Source: Zea mays (Eukaryota; Streptophyta; Magnoliopsida; Poales; Poaceae). From it: DNA of 64,000 nt. How positions within the stretch are numbered: position 1 is the first letter of the stretch; each line of letters starts with the position of its first letter. This document shows, in pieces, positions 24,654-35,500 of the stretch. Both the position numbers and the translations under genes were made by a program. The stretch is taken from NCBI RefSeq assembly GCF_902167145.1, contig NC_050097.1, forward strand, positions 230,907,034 through 230,971,033. The letters run 5' to 3'. Below the pieces are notes generated by a model, which was not told where the DNA came from, did not search any database, and saw only the letters and a list, made by a program, of their open reading frames with translations.

Positions 24654-27600
24654 CTAATCTTCCCTTAGAACTACTTCTGCAGCTTCGTTTAGTAGCTGAT
24701 CAACAACTCTATCCATGATGGCTTCGACCATTTTTCTAATTTCGTCGTCCCCCTTCACGTGGGGGTCCGCCGATGGCTCGACAGGCTTTGAGGGAGAAAA
24801 AAGTACGGCTATGTTACGAAGCGTAAACAAGTTCGAAATCAAAAAATTATAACAAAGAGCCAAAAACCACTAGTCAATACCTATTTGCCCTTCAAGATCC
24901 GCACTTTTCTCAGCGGCCTCTGCTACTTTTCTAGCGTCATGAATGCCTTTCTCGCTTTTTCGTATAATTTCTTGGGCCATTTCTCGGCCACCATTGTCCC
25001 AGATGTCGGTGAAAAATTTTCCACCGACCAGGCTCGCTTCGGCCGAGGGGTCTCTTATATCTTCAGGGGATAAGGCGGCTTCGGATTGTGCCAAGAATTT
25101 CATATGGTCACAACCTTTCCTCTCCAAAATAGTAGCAATCCCCCTAGCACCCGAAAAGGCACATATGTCTCTACGACTATTCAAAATTTCTTCAAAAGCT
25201 TCAGCTTCGTGGCTGATCCATCCAATTGGGCCTTCGGAGTCACCCCTTATGAAGTTCTCCTCACTTGAAAATGCGCCAACGCTGGCGAAGCTGGTTATTA
25301 TTTTCTTAACACATTCTATGGATTTTTCATAGCACCTTTTCTTGGATGCACGAAGCTATTCAACGTTTTTTTCCAAATGATTTGCCCATTGTTCACTAAT
25401 TTCTCGTTTTGTTTCTTCAAGTGTGCGTTCCTCTTTAGCTCTGGCTAGTTGCTTCCGAAGATCTTCAATTTCACGCTTCTGAGCCTCAGCTTGAGCTTTG
25501 AAAGTAGCTTCGTCTTCTTTTATTCTATTCACCAATGAATGTAATATTTTATCTTTTTCGAGACCTTCGTTCCTTAGTTCAATTACTTCGGAACGAAGGT
25601 TGCTCAGGGCCATAACACACCCTTCGTCTTCAGCATCTTTTTGAGCCCTGAGGGCATTGCTAAGTATAAGGCCCTGCAAAAAAAATGTGTGTGTGTCAAT
25701 AAGTTTAAGCAAATGAAAAATTTTGGTTTCAAGAAATAATACAAAGACCTCATTTTTGTACCTTTAAGCTATTGTACGCCAAGCTGTCGGCCAGCTCATT
25801 TTTTGACAACACCGAGAGCCCGTCTTCTAATGTTGGGAATCCGAAGCTCTTGCTCATCTCCCGACAGACAGAAATCTCCTTGCTATCAGGGAGACAATAC
25901 AAGAAGTCTTCTTCTCCGCTGCCATTGAATATCAATGCCCCCTTTGGATATTTCAGTTTTTGGGCATAAAACTGAGCCTCTTGCTTTTCTTTTTCAGCCA
26001 ACTTTTTCCCCGAAGCATGTCGTAAAAAATAATCGAAAGCTTCGGAAAATGCTTCGGGGGAAACTTGCCAGTTTCTTCAGCCAAAATTTGTTCTGTTGTT
26101 TCTGTTTCTTCGGCTTCCAAGGATTTCACCTTGGCGGGCTCTGAAGCCCCAGCTTCAGTTTCAGCTTGGTGCTTTGAAGCCTCGGCACCAAAGGCTTCAA
26201 TTTGTACTTCGGAAGTTTCAACAATTTTCTTCGGAGTAGTGCTTGAAGACTTTATTGTCTCCAAAACATCCAGTACATTAACCATCCTTTTTCTTTTGGG
26301 GGTCATTGCTGGACCCTTTTGGCTTTTTGGTGCTTCAACTTTTGCTGAAGAACTTCAAATTTCATATGTCCTTGTTTCTGTAGCCTTCGGTTCTTCTATT
26401 TTCTCCATTTCCGGCATTATGACTGACTCTTCAACATTCAGTAGGGGAGTCAGCTCCTTGGCTTCGGTGGCCGAAGAGGTTTCACCGACAAATTCAGGCA
26501 CTGTGGCCGGTTCAATATAGCATGGCCGGTGCGTAAGAACCTTTATCTTTTTCCTCTCCGGCGCTGGCTCACTGGGAACGGCTGAAGCAACTTCCTTCGC
26601 TGAAGCAGTATTTTTCCTTTTCTGACCCCGTGTTGGGTAACGGTAGTCAGTGTACACGAACCCAATGGCATCAAATACTCGGTTGAGTCTTTTCTTCTTC
26701 CGGCCTCCGAAGGCTGCGGACAATGCAGTATCTTCTGCCTTCGAGTATGGCCCAAACAGCTCATCGCTTATAGCCTCAATACTTTTCAGCCAGTCATCAT
26801 CTGGCTCAACGAATTTATCTCCATATTTGAAGGTGAATTTTAACCTAACTAGTCCACCTTCGTTAGGTTCGCTGACAGTTTCCTTCGGCATTTCCCACTT
26901 TTCTGCAAGTGGCCATACTCTAAAGGCAATATGTTCTTGGATCAAATCCCTTGTCCCGATAAAAGAACAAACCACGCCGAAGGCCCTCCGGCATTCTTCG
27001 ACTGTTTCGTCAATTTCCACCTTCGGCTTCCGAAGGCCGAAGCGCTGCCAAATAGGGCGCATAATGATATCTTTAATATCTTCTCGTGTCTTCAAATCGT
27101 TCTTCACATAGAACCATTTCTTCATCTAGTCCCCAGGCCATCTCCTCCGAAAAGTTGGCACGGGACAGCTCGACCCAGAGCGGGCGCCGAAGTTGTAGCA
27201 GCCAAAATTGTTATGGTATTGCTCTTTACCCCAAGGTTTTGTCTCATATAATAACTCATGCATGCTACAGAAACTTTTGGCATTTGGCTCCAAACCTTGA
27301 CTCTTCACAGCCCATACGAAGATGCCCATCCTTATGATTGCTTCAGGAGTAATTTGATGGAGGCAGATTTCAAATATCTTCAAAACTTCCACGACAAAAC
27401 TGCTCAAGGGAAACCAAAGTCCAGCCTTTAAGAAGCTTCGGAATGTCACGACTTCATTCTCCTCGGGAGTCGGACAAGTTTTCTCTCCTTCGTCAGCCCT
27501 CACAATAGACAAGTCCCGAAAATATCTACCCCTCATATTGACAAGATGGCTTTGTTTAATGCTTGATTTCCCAAAAACCGCATGGCTTGGTCGCCAAGGT

Positions 27601-27857
27601 CGATCTTCGGAATCTTCACCACCACTTTCCACATCATAACTGTCACTATCACCAGTGTCTTCAGAGAGACCCTCTAAAATCTCCTTAGTAATCTTCTCTG
27701 TGTTAGTCTTTGCTATTGATTCAAGGAAGCCGAGATTCATCTCTTCGGAAAGGCTTAGCTTCGACTCAGCGACATCTTTCTTGTCTTCAGACATCTTCAA
27801 AAATGCCAAAAAAGTGCTCTCAAAGACGAAGCTTAAAAATTTAAAAAAGCCAGGCAA
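24654..27857 (-). pseudogene. Antisense gene of the Zeon-like element, broken
   Basis: On the minus strand a long reading frame begins at 27857. Its first part has the character of the Pfam family called putative gypsy-type transposon (FRSFLKAGLWFPLSSFVVEV, then QITPEAIIRMGIF). It continues through a Lys/Glu-rich linker and a coiled-coil half (25700-25360, RSEVIELRNEGLEKDK) to about 24654. A TAG at 27126 and a stop at 26355 interrupt the same frame, the frame changes near 26000, and another stop falls at 25356. An intron-like gap with GT/AG borders lies near 25677-25760. Function is unknown. Antisense ORFs are a recurrent feature of this retrotransposon group. Confidence 0.65.
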
Positions 27858-28103
27858 GCATTGGTGTGCAAAGAGCTAAAAATTAGGAAGGCAAGAGCAG
27901 GCGGCAAGAAAGCATGCTAAATGAGCCCGCGGTGCGTTCTTATTTATATGCCCAGTGCGTTGCAAGTAGCGGGGCCCCACTTGTCATTGGCTGTTGCTAT
28001 TCTAGCAAAGGAAAGGTGTTTTTTCGGACCTTCGGCTTAAGGCCTTCGTCCATATCGCAATATGAATTTATTATTCTAGCAAATTAATATTGCGAGGTGC
28101 TAC

Positions 28104-28147
28104 TGTTGGGTGCCTTCGGCTTCCGAAGGTCCTCAAAAACATGATTG
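28104..28147 (+). repeat. 3' LTR stub of the Zeon-like element
   Basis: The first 44 bases of the LTR recur (TGTTGGGTGCCTTCGG onward to acatgatt) and then similarity to the 5' LTR stops abruptly. About 660 bp of the 3' LTR is missing. Confidence 0.8.
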
Positions 28148-28324
28148 CCTTCGGCTTCCGAGTGTCGTCCTGTGTCGAGTGTCCAGCACTCGGTAAAGAA
28201 CCTCTTTGCCGAGAGGCTAGCTTTACCGAGTGCGGCACTCGGCAAAGCCTTCTTTGCCGAGTGCCCGACAAAAAGCACTCGGCAAAGATTGCAACACTCG
28301 GCAAAGCCTTGGATTCCGGTAGTG
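28148..28324 (-). mobile_element. Truncated CACTA right end
   Basis: It ends in ggattccggtagtg, the reverse complement of CACTACCGGAATCC. It is packed with ctttgccgagtg / cactcggcaaag words in both orientations, the subterminal signature of another maize CACTA family. The left end abuts the cut LTR at 28147. No transposase seen. Confidence 0.75.
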
Positions 28325-28329
28325 ATTAA

Positions 28330-28892
28330 GGGTCCGTTTGGCACAGCTCCACCTCCTGATTCTAAGCGAGGATCTGGAGGAGCCGTGCCAAATGGGTATT
28401 TTTTAAAACTGATTCTCGTATGGAGCCGAAAGATTGGGAGTCGTTTTTGTGAAGAAAGGTGGGATCTAAAAAAACCTGCTCCACCCTCCCTTAAAACAGC
28501 TCCTCAACCAACCAAATATGGATCTCCCCTTAAAGTTTGATCGAAATTACCCGCACTTGCCATTGGACAAAAACATAACGAGCCAATTTATAGATTAAAC
28601 ATTTGAGACCATTTTATGCACTACTATGATAGAAATATTTTATATGTTATTGTTTCATAATTTTTTTTCCGTATATGCATCCTACTTATTGGTTTGTAAC
28701 AAATTTGAACTGCAAAGGGTAAACAAACAATCGCCAGAGACCACCAACTCTCAGCAGACAAGAATCAGTTTACTTGTCAAACGGTTTTAAAAATGATTCT
28801 GATTCTCTAGGAGAATCAGGAGGATCAGCTCCTCACGAGAATCAGGATCTGAAGCTAAAGAAGCAGGAGCTAGAGCTTTGCCAAACGGGCCC
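28330..28892. mobile_element. Tourist-like PIF/Harbinger MITE
   Basis: This 563-bp element has terminal inverted repeats GGGTCCGTTTGGCA / TGCCAAACGGGCCC-like (one or two mismatches). It is flanked by TAA on both sides (28327-28329 and 28893-28895), the target duplication used by PIF/Harbinger. It has no coding capacity; the interior is AT-rich with agaatcagg repeats near the right end. Confidence 0.85.
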
Positions 28893-28895
28893 TAA

Positions 28896-29143
28896 ATGTG
28901 GTCCACGCGTCGGCATCTGAGGATAGGTTCCGCACAATTCCTGTCGAGCGGACGTACCAACTACAGATGGGCATCAAGCCCGCGGCACACAATCCCGACA
29001 CAAAATTCGTTATTTAGTCCCGATTTGAGCCCGGTCCAATGGACTTAGACGGTGCTACAACAGATTCGGGCCGTGCAGGGCCAAGCGACCCGTTTAGACA
29101 TTTCTAGAACCGACCAGAATTTTCTTCCTCCACGAGACCGCGA
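28896..29143. other. Unassigned spacer upstream of the SINE
   Basis: It contains a cccgcggc / gagcccgg-rich stretch that resembles in style the hAT-like insert at 63313-63876. No paired termini were found. Confidence 0.3.
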
Positions 29144-29428
29144 AAGGGCCTCTAGCTGAGTTGGTTAGGTGGTCTGAGTAGCACTCCTCAGGTCCTGGGT
29201 TCGACTCCCCGTAGGAGCGAATTTCAGGCTGTGGTTAAAAAAATCCCCTCGTCTGTCCCACGCCAAAGCACAGGTCTAAGGCTCAGCCCCGGTCGCTGTC
29301 GTTCTCACATGGGCTTCGATGCCGCTGTGTATGGGTGGGGCAGGGGTTCGGGGGTTTTCTTGACCTGCGTGAGAAGGTCTTCTTCTTATTAAAATGCCCG
29401 GGGCTGTCTTACCCCCGCAGGTCAAGAC
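29144..29428 (+). mobile_element. Au-like SINE
   Basis: The 5' part reads like a tRNA promoter: box A TAGCTGAGTTGGT at about 29154 and box B GGGTTCGACTCC at about 29198. A body with gtaggagcgaattt follows, and a 3' part ending cttacccccgcaggtcaag. This matches the plant Au SINE as I remember it. It is not a functional tRNA: no acceptor-stem pairing and no anticodon arm. A segment near 29330-29390 looks like an internal duplication. It ends only about 55 bp before the TATA box of Rboh. Confidence 0.7.
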
Positions 29429-29480
29429 CACGACCACCCCTAGTAGTAATATAAAACGCACGCGCGCCGCGCGCTACGGC

Positions 29481-29487
29481 TATAAAG
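29481..29487 (+). promoter_or_regulatory. TATA box of the Rboh gene
   Basis: TATAAAG lies 116 bp upstream of the Rboh start codon in otherwise GC-rich DNA. A transcript start about 30 bp downstream would give a leader of about 85 nt. No regulatory element is claimed. Confidence 0.6.
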
Positions 29488-29596
29488 CTCCCCGCCACTC
29501 CGTGTGCCCTCCTCGCCAAACGCGCCGACCACCCCTCGCCTCCCCGTTCCTTGTCCCTCCCTCCCTCGCTGCTGACGCAAAGAGCGCTCGATCGCC

Positions 29597-32500
29597 ATGC
29601 ATAATCATAACACAAGGCCGGGCGGCGGGGACATCGTCGTGGAGATGTCGTCGTCTGCCAGCGCGGCGGCAGGGTCGCCGCAGCACGAGCGCGTGATCCC
29701 GCACAGCGGCACGCTGAGCAAGAAGTCCACGCGGAGGAGCTTGCGGTTCGTGGAGCCCGTGACGGCGGCGGCTCCGCTGCCCGCGCCGCCGCTGGGCGCC
29801 TCGCCGTCCTCTGCCGCCAACGACGACGACGACGACGACAACGACTACGTGGAGATCACCCTCGACATGCGCGACGACTCGGTGGCAGTGGCCGTGGTGC
29901 ACGGCGTGGAACCCGCCCACGCCGGGCCCGGCGATGACCCGAACGTGACGCAGGTGGTGGCGCGCCCGCTCGAGAACCACCGGCGGTCCTCGTCCTACGG
30001 CCACTCCCTCACCCGGAACGCCTCGTCGCGGTTCAAGTTCAAGCAGGTGTCGCAGGAAATCCGCCGCGTCGCCGGCGGGCCACGGACCGACCTCTCCACC
30101 TCCGCCGCCGCGCACGCGCTCATGGGGCTCAGGTTCATCAGCAAGGCCGAGGGCAGCGCCGGATGGGAGGCCGTGAAGATGCGCTTCCGCAAGCTCGCCA
30201 TTAACGGACTCCTCCACCGCTCCATGTTCGCCGAGTGCATCGGTGGGTGATCGAGAGTTAACTAACAATTAATCATCTTCCTCAGCTGAACCCTTCTGCC
30301 TGCCTGTTCTTTCGAGCGTTTTGGTGTGTTGCTACTTGCTTTGCTTGCACGGTTGCACCAGGTTTGTCTTTGTTATATTAACCACATGGATGAACAACAA
30401 ACACTACAGGGATGAAGGATACGTTCGTTTTCGCCGGCGTGCTGTTCGACGCGCTGTTGCGGCGCCGCTACATCTTGGGAGACAGCATCGACGAGGCGTT
30501 GATGCGCGAGTTATGGGAGCAAATCTCCGACACCAGCTTCGATGCCCGGCTGCTGACCTTCTTCGACATGTACTACGTCCTCATTGATTGATTTACTGCT
30601 ACTAGTTGGAGTAATTAATGTTTTAAGCAGCAGCAGTAATTAATATGACCTGCAGGGTGGACAAGGACGCGGACGGCAGGATCACCGAGGAGGAGATCAG
30701 AGAGGTAACCAACCGCCTTGCTTGTCGTCCTTCTGTGTGGAAATTCCTCTTCCATTCCTGCCCTCATGGATGTTGTATACGGCGAAAAAACGCATGCAGA
30801 TCATCTCGCTGAGCGCGTCGACGAACAGGCTGTCTAAGATCACGGCGAAGCAGGCGGCGGAGTACGCCCTGCTGATCATGGAGGAGCTGGACAGGGGCAA
30901 CCTGGGCTACATCGACGTGTACGACCTGAAGACGCTGCTCCTCCAGGCCCCCAGCAGCAGCCAGTCGGTGCGCATCGGCACCGCCACCAACGACGGCCGG
31001 AACATGAGCCAGATCCTGAGCCGCCAGGACCTCCGTCCGAGGCCCGAACCGAACCCTCTCCGGCGCTGGCACCGGCGCGCGCAGTACTTCCTGGAGGACA
31101 ACTGGCGGCGCGTGTGGGTGATGCTCCTGTGGCTGTGCGTCTGCGCGGGCCTCTTCGCGTGGAAGTTCGCCCAGTACCGGCGCCGGTACGTGTTCCAGGT
31201 GATGGGGTACTGCGTGTGCGTGGCCAAGGGCGGCGCCGAGACGCTCAAGTTCAACATGGCGCTGATCCTGCTCCCGGTGTGCCGGAACACCATCACCTGG
31301 GTCCGCAACCACACCGGCGTGGGCCGCGTGGTGCCCTTCGACGACAACATCAGCTTCCACATGGTGGTGGCCGCGGGCATCACCGTCGGCGCGGGGCTCC
31401 ACGTGGTGTCCCACCTGACGTGCGACTTCCCGCGGCTGCTCCGCGCCACGGACGCCGCGTACGCGCCCCTGGCGCAGTACTTCGGGGTGCCCCGCCCGCG
31501 CAACTACTGGTGGTTCGTGAAGGGCACGGAGGGGTGGACGGGGCTCGCCATGCTCGTGCTCATGGCCGTCGCCTTCACCCTGGCGATGCCGTGGTTCCGC
31601 CGCGGGGAGCTCGCGCTGCCGGGCCCGCTCAAGCGGCTGCTGGCAGGGCCGCTGAAGCGGCTGACGGACAAGCTCAAGCTGACGGACCCGCTGAAGCGGC
31701 TGACGTGCCAGCTCAAGCGGCTGACTGCAGGCCCGCTGAAGCGGCTGACGGGTTTCAACGCGTTCTGGTACACGCACCACTGCTTCGTGGCGGTGTACGC
31801 GCTGGTGCTGGTGCACGGGCACTACCTGTACCTGACGCACAAGTGGTACAAGAAGTCGACGTGGATGTACCTGGCCGTGCCCATGGTGCTGTACGCGTGC
31901 GAGCGCCTCACGCGGGCGCTCCGCTCCAGGGTCCGCGCCGTCAAGATCCTCAAGGCGGAAATGCACCAGGCCGGCAAGGACATGGTGATGTCGCTCCACT
32001 TCTCCAAGCCGCAGGGCTTCCGCTACAAGAGCGGCCAGTACATCTTCGTCAACTGCGCCGCCGTCTCGCCGTTCGAATGGTAATTAGCACCGTTGTTCTT
32101 CTCGTTCGTTGCAGAGGCTATAATAGCTAACAAACGTTCAATTCTGCAGGCACCCGTTCTCCATCACGTCGGCCCCACACGATGAGTACCTGAGCGTCCA
32201 CATCAAGAACCTGGGCGACTGGACCGGCGCGCTCCAGAACGTACGTACGCGCGCGCCATGCATGTCAACGTCAATTCGTCCGACCATGCACAGCCCGCCG
32301 AAGCTAACGTATGCGTGTGCAGGTGATCGTGCCGCCGAAGGAGGGCAATAGCGGTAGCGGGTAAACGAATGTGCTGACCGCTGAAGCTAACGTATGTGTT
32401 GACGTCGGCAGCGCCATGGCCAACGACAACGACCCGAGGTGAGCAAAATCTCGCATCAAATATGAATTGTTTCCCTTGGTTCTTCGCCAACATATTCCGC

Positions 32501-35500
32501 TCCCAATATTCTTTTAAGAAATCATTGATAAATAATAAATCTTCGCGTCCATGCGTGTGAATTCAGTCGGTTACTTACTTTAATTGGGTTAGGTAGGTAC
32601 TGCGATTTGATATTCCAGGACGGTTGACTTCCCTGCCTCTCCCCACCGACTCCGTTTTTTTCTTTGCAATATACTCCCTGGCCTCCACCGTCCATATATA
32701 GAGAAATATAATCCTAGTAAATAATCTGAAAACAATTCAAACTCCGAGTAAAGTTATATATATACTAAACGGTACTACTTGTTAGACTCATGTTTAGGGT
32801 TAGGTTAGAGCTTTTTCTGTATTTACCTCATAATTACTCTTATTATGATGGGCTCGGCCCACCTAACTCTTCATTATAATATACTCCCAACACTGGTTTT
32901 GGGTTTGAGTTTCCGATATGGTATCTACACTCCAACTATGTCTTCCTCTTCTGTCTCTTTCTCCCCATCTCCACTGAGCGTCGCCAGCTCCCTATCCACA
33001 CCTCCCAGGCCACATTGCACCTCGGCCATTCCTTCCCCTCGTGGCGATAGCACCTCGCTTTGCCATGCCTGTCACCTTGGGTGTCATACTCACTTACCCT
33101 TCTCTTCTTCCATGTCCCGAGCTACTCACCGCTATGACCTTTGGGCGTCCCCTGTTCCAAGTATCTCTGGTTACCGGTACTATCTGGTCATCTTAATTGG
33201 ATGGTTTCTCTTATTTTCTCTAGACTTTTCCTATACGGCTCAGTCTGACACCTTTCCCACTCTCCAGCACTTCTTCACCTATCTCCATTTAGTTTCGTCG
33301 CTCGTGCATGCCCTCTAGCGCGACAACGACCACAAGTTCGACTACTCCTCTCGCTCCTTTCTCTCCCACAACGTTCGGTTGTGACTCTTGTGTCCCTACA
33401 CTTTCCCTCAGAATGGTCAGGCTGAATTCATTATTCGCACCACCACTAACTTTATTCGTCGAGGCCAAGTTGGACACGTCCATGTTCATCCATCGGCACG
33501 ACGATGACATCGTCTACCTCATCCTCTACATCGCGACATTATGCTCACGAAGTCTAGTGATGCCCTCCTTTAGCGCAAGATCAATGCCTTTTAGTGCGAG
33601 TTCACGATGAAGGACCTAGGCCCGCTCCACCACTTCCTCGGGATCACCGTGGAGTGACGGCCCTAGGGTCTCTTCCTTCACCAGCGGCAGTAAGCCCTCA
33701 GCATTCTGGAGCGGGCTGGCATATCCGATTGCAAGCCCTGCTCCATGCATATCGACACTCAGACAAAATTCTCCAATGACGACGATCTCCCAGTCACTGA
33801 TGAGAAAGCCTATTGGTGCCTCACTGACGCACTCTAGTACCTAACATTTTCTTGGCCCAACATCGCCTACAGCATTCAATAGGTGTGCCTTCACATGAAC
33901 AACCCACAAAAGCCCCCACCTCATCGCTCTCAAGCGGATTCTACGCTACCTTCGTGGCTCCATCAACTACGACCTTCTCCTTCGACCCTCCCCAACTTCA
34001 GAGCTAATGGTCTACACCGACGCCGACTGGGCTGGCTGCCCTGACACGCACCGGTACATATCCGACTATGCCTTATTCCTGTAGGGCGCCAACCTCGTCT
34101 CCTAGGCCCGAATCGGTAGCCTGTCGTCTCCCACTCCAGTGCTGAGTCCGAGTACCACGATGTGGCCAAAAGAGTGGTCGAGGCCTCCTAGCTTCGCCAG
34201 CTTCTCTAGGAGCTCCACAGTGCCCTCGAGCGCTCCACCCTCATCTACTGTGACAACATCAACGTGGTCTACCTTTCCAATAATCTTATGCAGCATCAGC
34301 GCACGAAGCACATGGAGATCGACCTTCACTTTGTCAGCGAGTGTGTCGTCGCTAGTGATGTTCACGTTCTTCGCGTCCCAACCACCTCACAATTTGCTGA
34401 CATCTTCACAAAGGGGATGTCGTTGAGTGTATTTACTGAGTTCTGATCTAGTCTCATCATCTATACAAGATAGAATTGCGACTGCTAGGGTGTTAGGCTC
34501 CTGTTTAGGGTTAGGTTAGGGCTTTCCTATATTTACCTAATTACCACTATTGTAATGGGCTTGGTCCACCTAACTCTTTATTATAATATACACTTTGTAG
34601 GGCTATGGTTTCAAACACTACTATATATATACACATACACAACTTTTTTGAAGACTGTCTTTTTAAAATACAGGCACACTCTAATCTATGAGATAGAGGG
34701 AGTATTAGATTAGCTATAAAATATATTCTTATAATAAATTTACATTGTGGTATAAATGCTAATGCTATTTGCTATAGTTCTTCAGTTAGTTTGAATTCCC
34801 ATTTCATGAAATGGTTGTTTTGCAGCTTCCCCGAGGTGAGGATTGACGGCCCGTACGTCGCGCCGGCGCAGGACTACAAACAATACAACGTCGTGCTTCT
34901 GGTAGGGCAGGGCATTGGCGTCACGCCCATGATCTCCATCATCAGAGACATCAGCAATAATATGAAGCAGTTGGACGACGACCTAGAGGCCGGCGCGGGC
35001 TTAGGATCCAGCGCCGACGCGCCGTCGTCGTCCTTCCACACGCAGCGGGCCTACTTCTACTGGGTGACCCCGGAGCAGGGCTCCTTCGAGTGGTTCCACG
35101 ACGTCATGAACGAGGTGGCCGAGACCGACAAGAATGGCGTGATCGAGCTCCACAACCACTGCACCAGCGTGTACGAGGAAGGGGACGCCCGCTCCGCACT
35201 CATCTCCATGATCCAGTCGTTCAACTACGCCAAGCACGGCGTCGACGTCGTGTCCGGCACCCGCGTCAAGACCCACTTCGGCAGGCCCAACTGGCGCAAC
35301 GTGTACGAGGAAATCGCGGAGAACCACCAAAACCAGTGCGTCGGTAAGTTGTTTTGTTTTTGCACTCCTCACTCCTCAGTCGCCATTCTACTTATGCTTT
35401 AGCAAGCTTAGAAGATGTTTGTTTGGGATTATAATATGCCCAGATTATATAATCTGATAAGTTTTGAACTAAATCTGTCCAGATTATATTTAGTTTAAAA

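Larger units (their letters stand above)
21415..28147 (+). mobile_element. Zeon/cinful-like non-autonomous gypsy retrotransposon
   Basis: The 5' LTR is complete (21415-22116, TGTTGGGGGCC to CCCCAACA). A primer-binding site follows, then a gag-like gene, then about 3.2 kb with ORFs on the opposite strand, then the first 44 bp of a 3' LTR. No protease, reverse transcriptase or integrase motif was found. Gag plus antisense ORFs without pol is the known arrangement of maize Zeon-1, which depends on cinful for pol; the assignment is from memory. The 3' LTR is cut off at 28147, so no matching target duplication exists on that side (aagac precedes the 5' LTR). Confidence 0.8.

Noticed and set aside
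21415..28147. Full autonomous retrotransposon with pol
   Set aside because: No reverse transcriptase, RNase H or integrase motif on either strand between gag and the 3' LTR stub.
28913..29140. hAT element like the one at 63313
   Set aside because: Similar base style but no inverted ends or target duplication could be paired.
29154..29220. tRNA gene suggested by box A and box B
   Set aside because: No acceptor-stem pairing or anticodon arm; the downstream body and 3' end match an Au-type SINE.
30764..31999. 411-codon minus-strand ORF opposite Rboh exon 4
   Set aside because: A shadow caused by high GC and few stops; His/Arg/Val/Gln-rich without motifs, while the plus strand has a clear Rboh sequence.
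31114..32130. 338-codon plus-strand ORF in a second frame of Rboh
   Set aside because: Gly/Arg/Ala-rich out-of-frame shadow of the same GC-rich exon.
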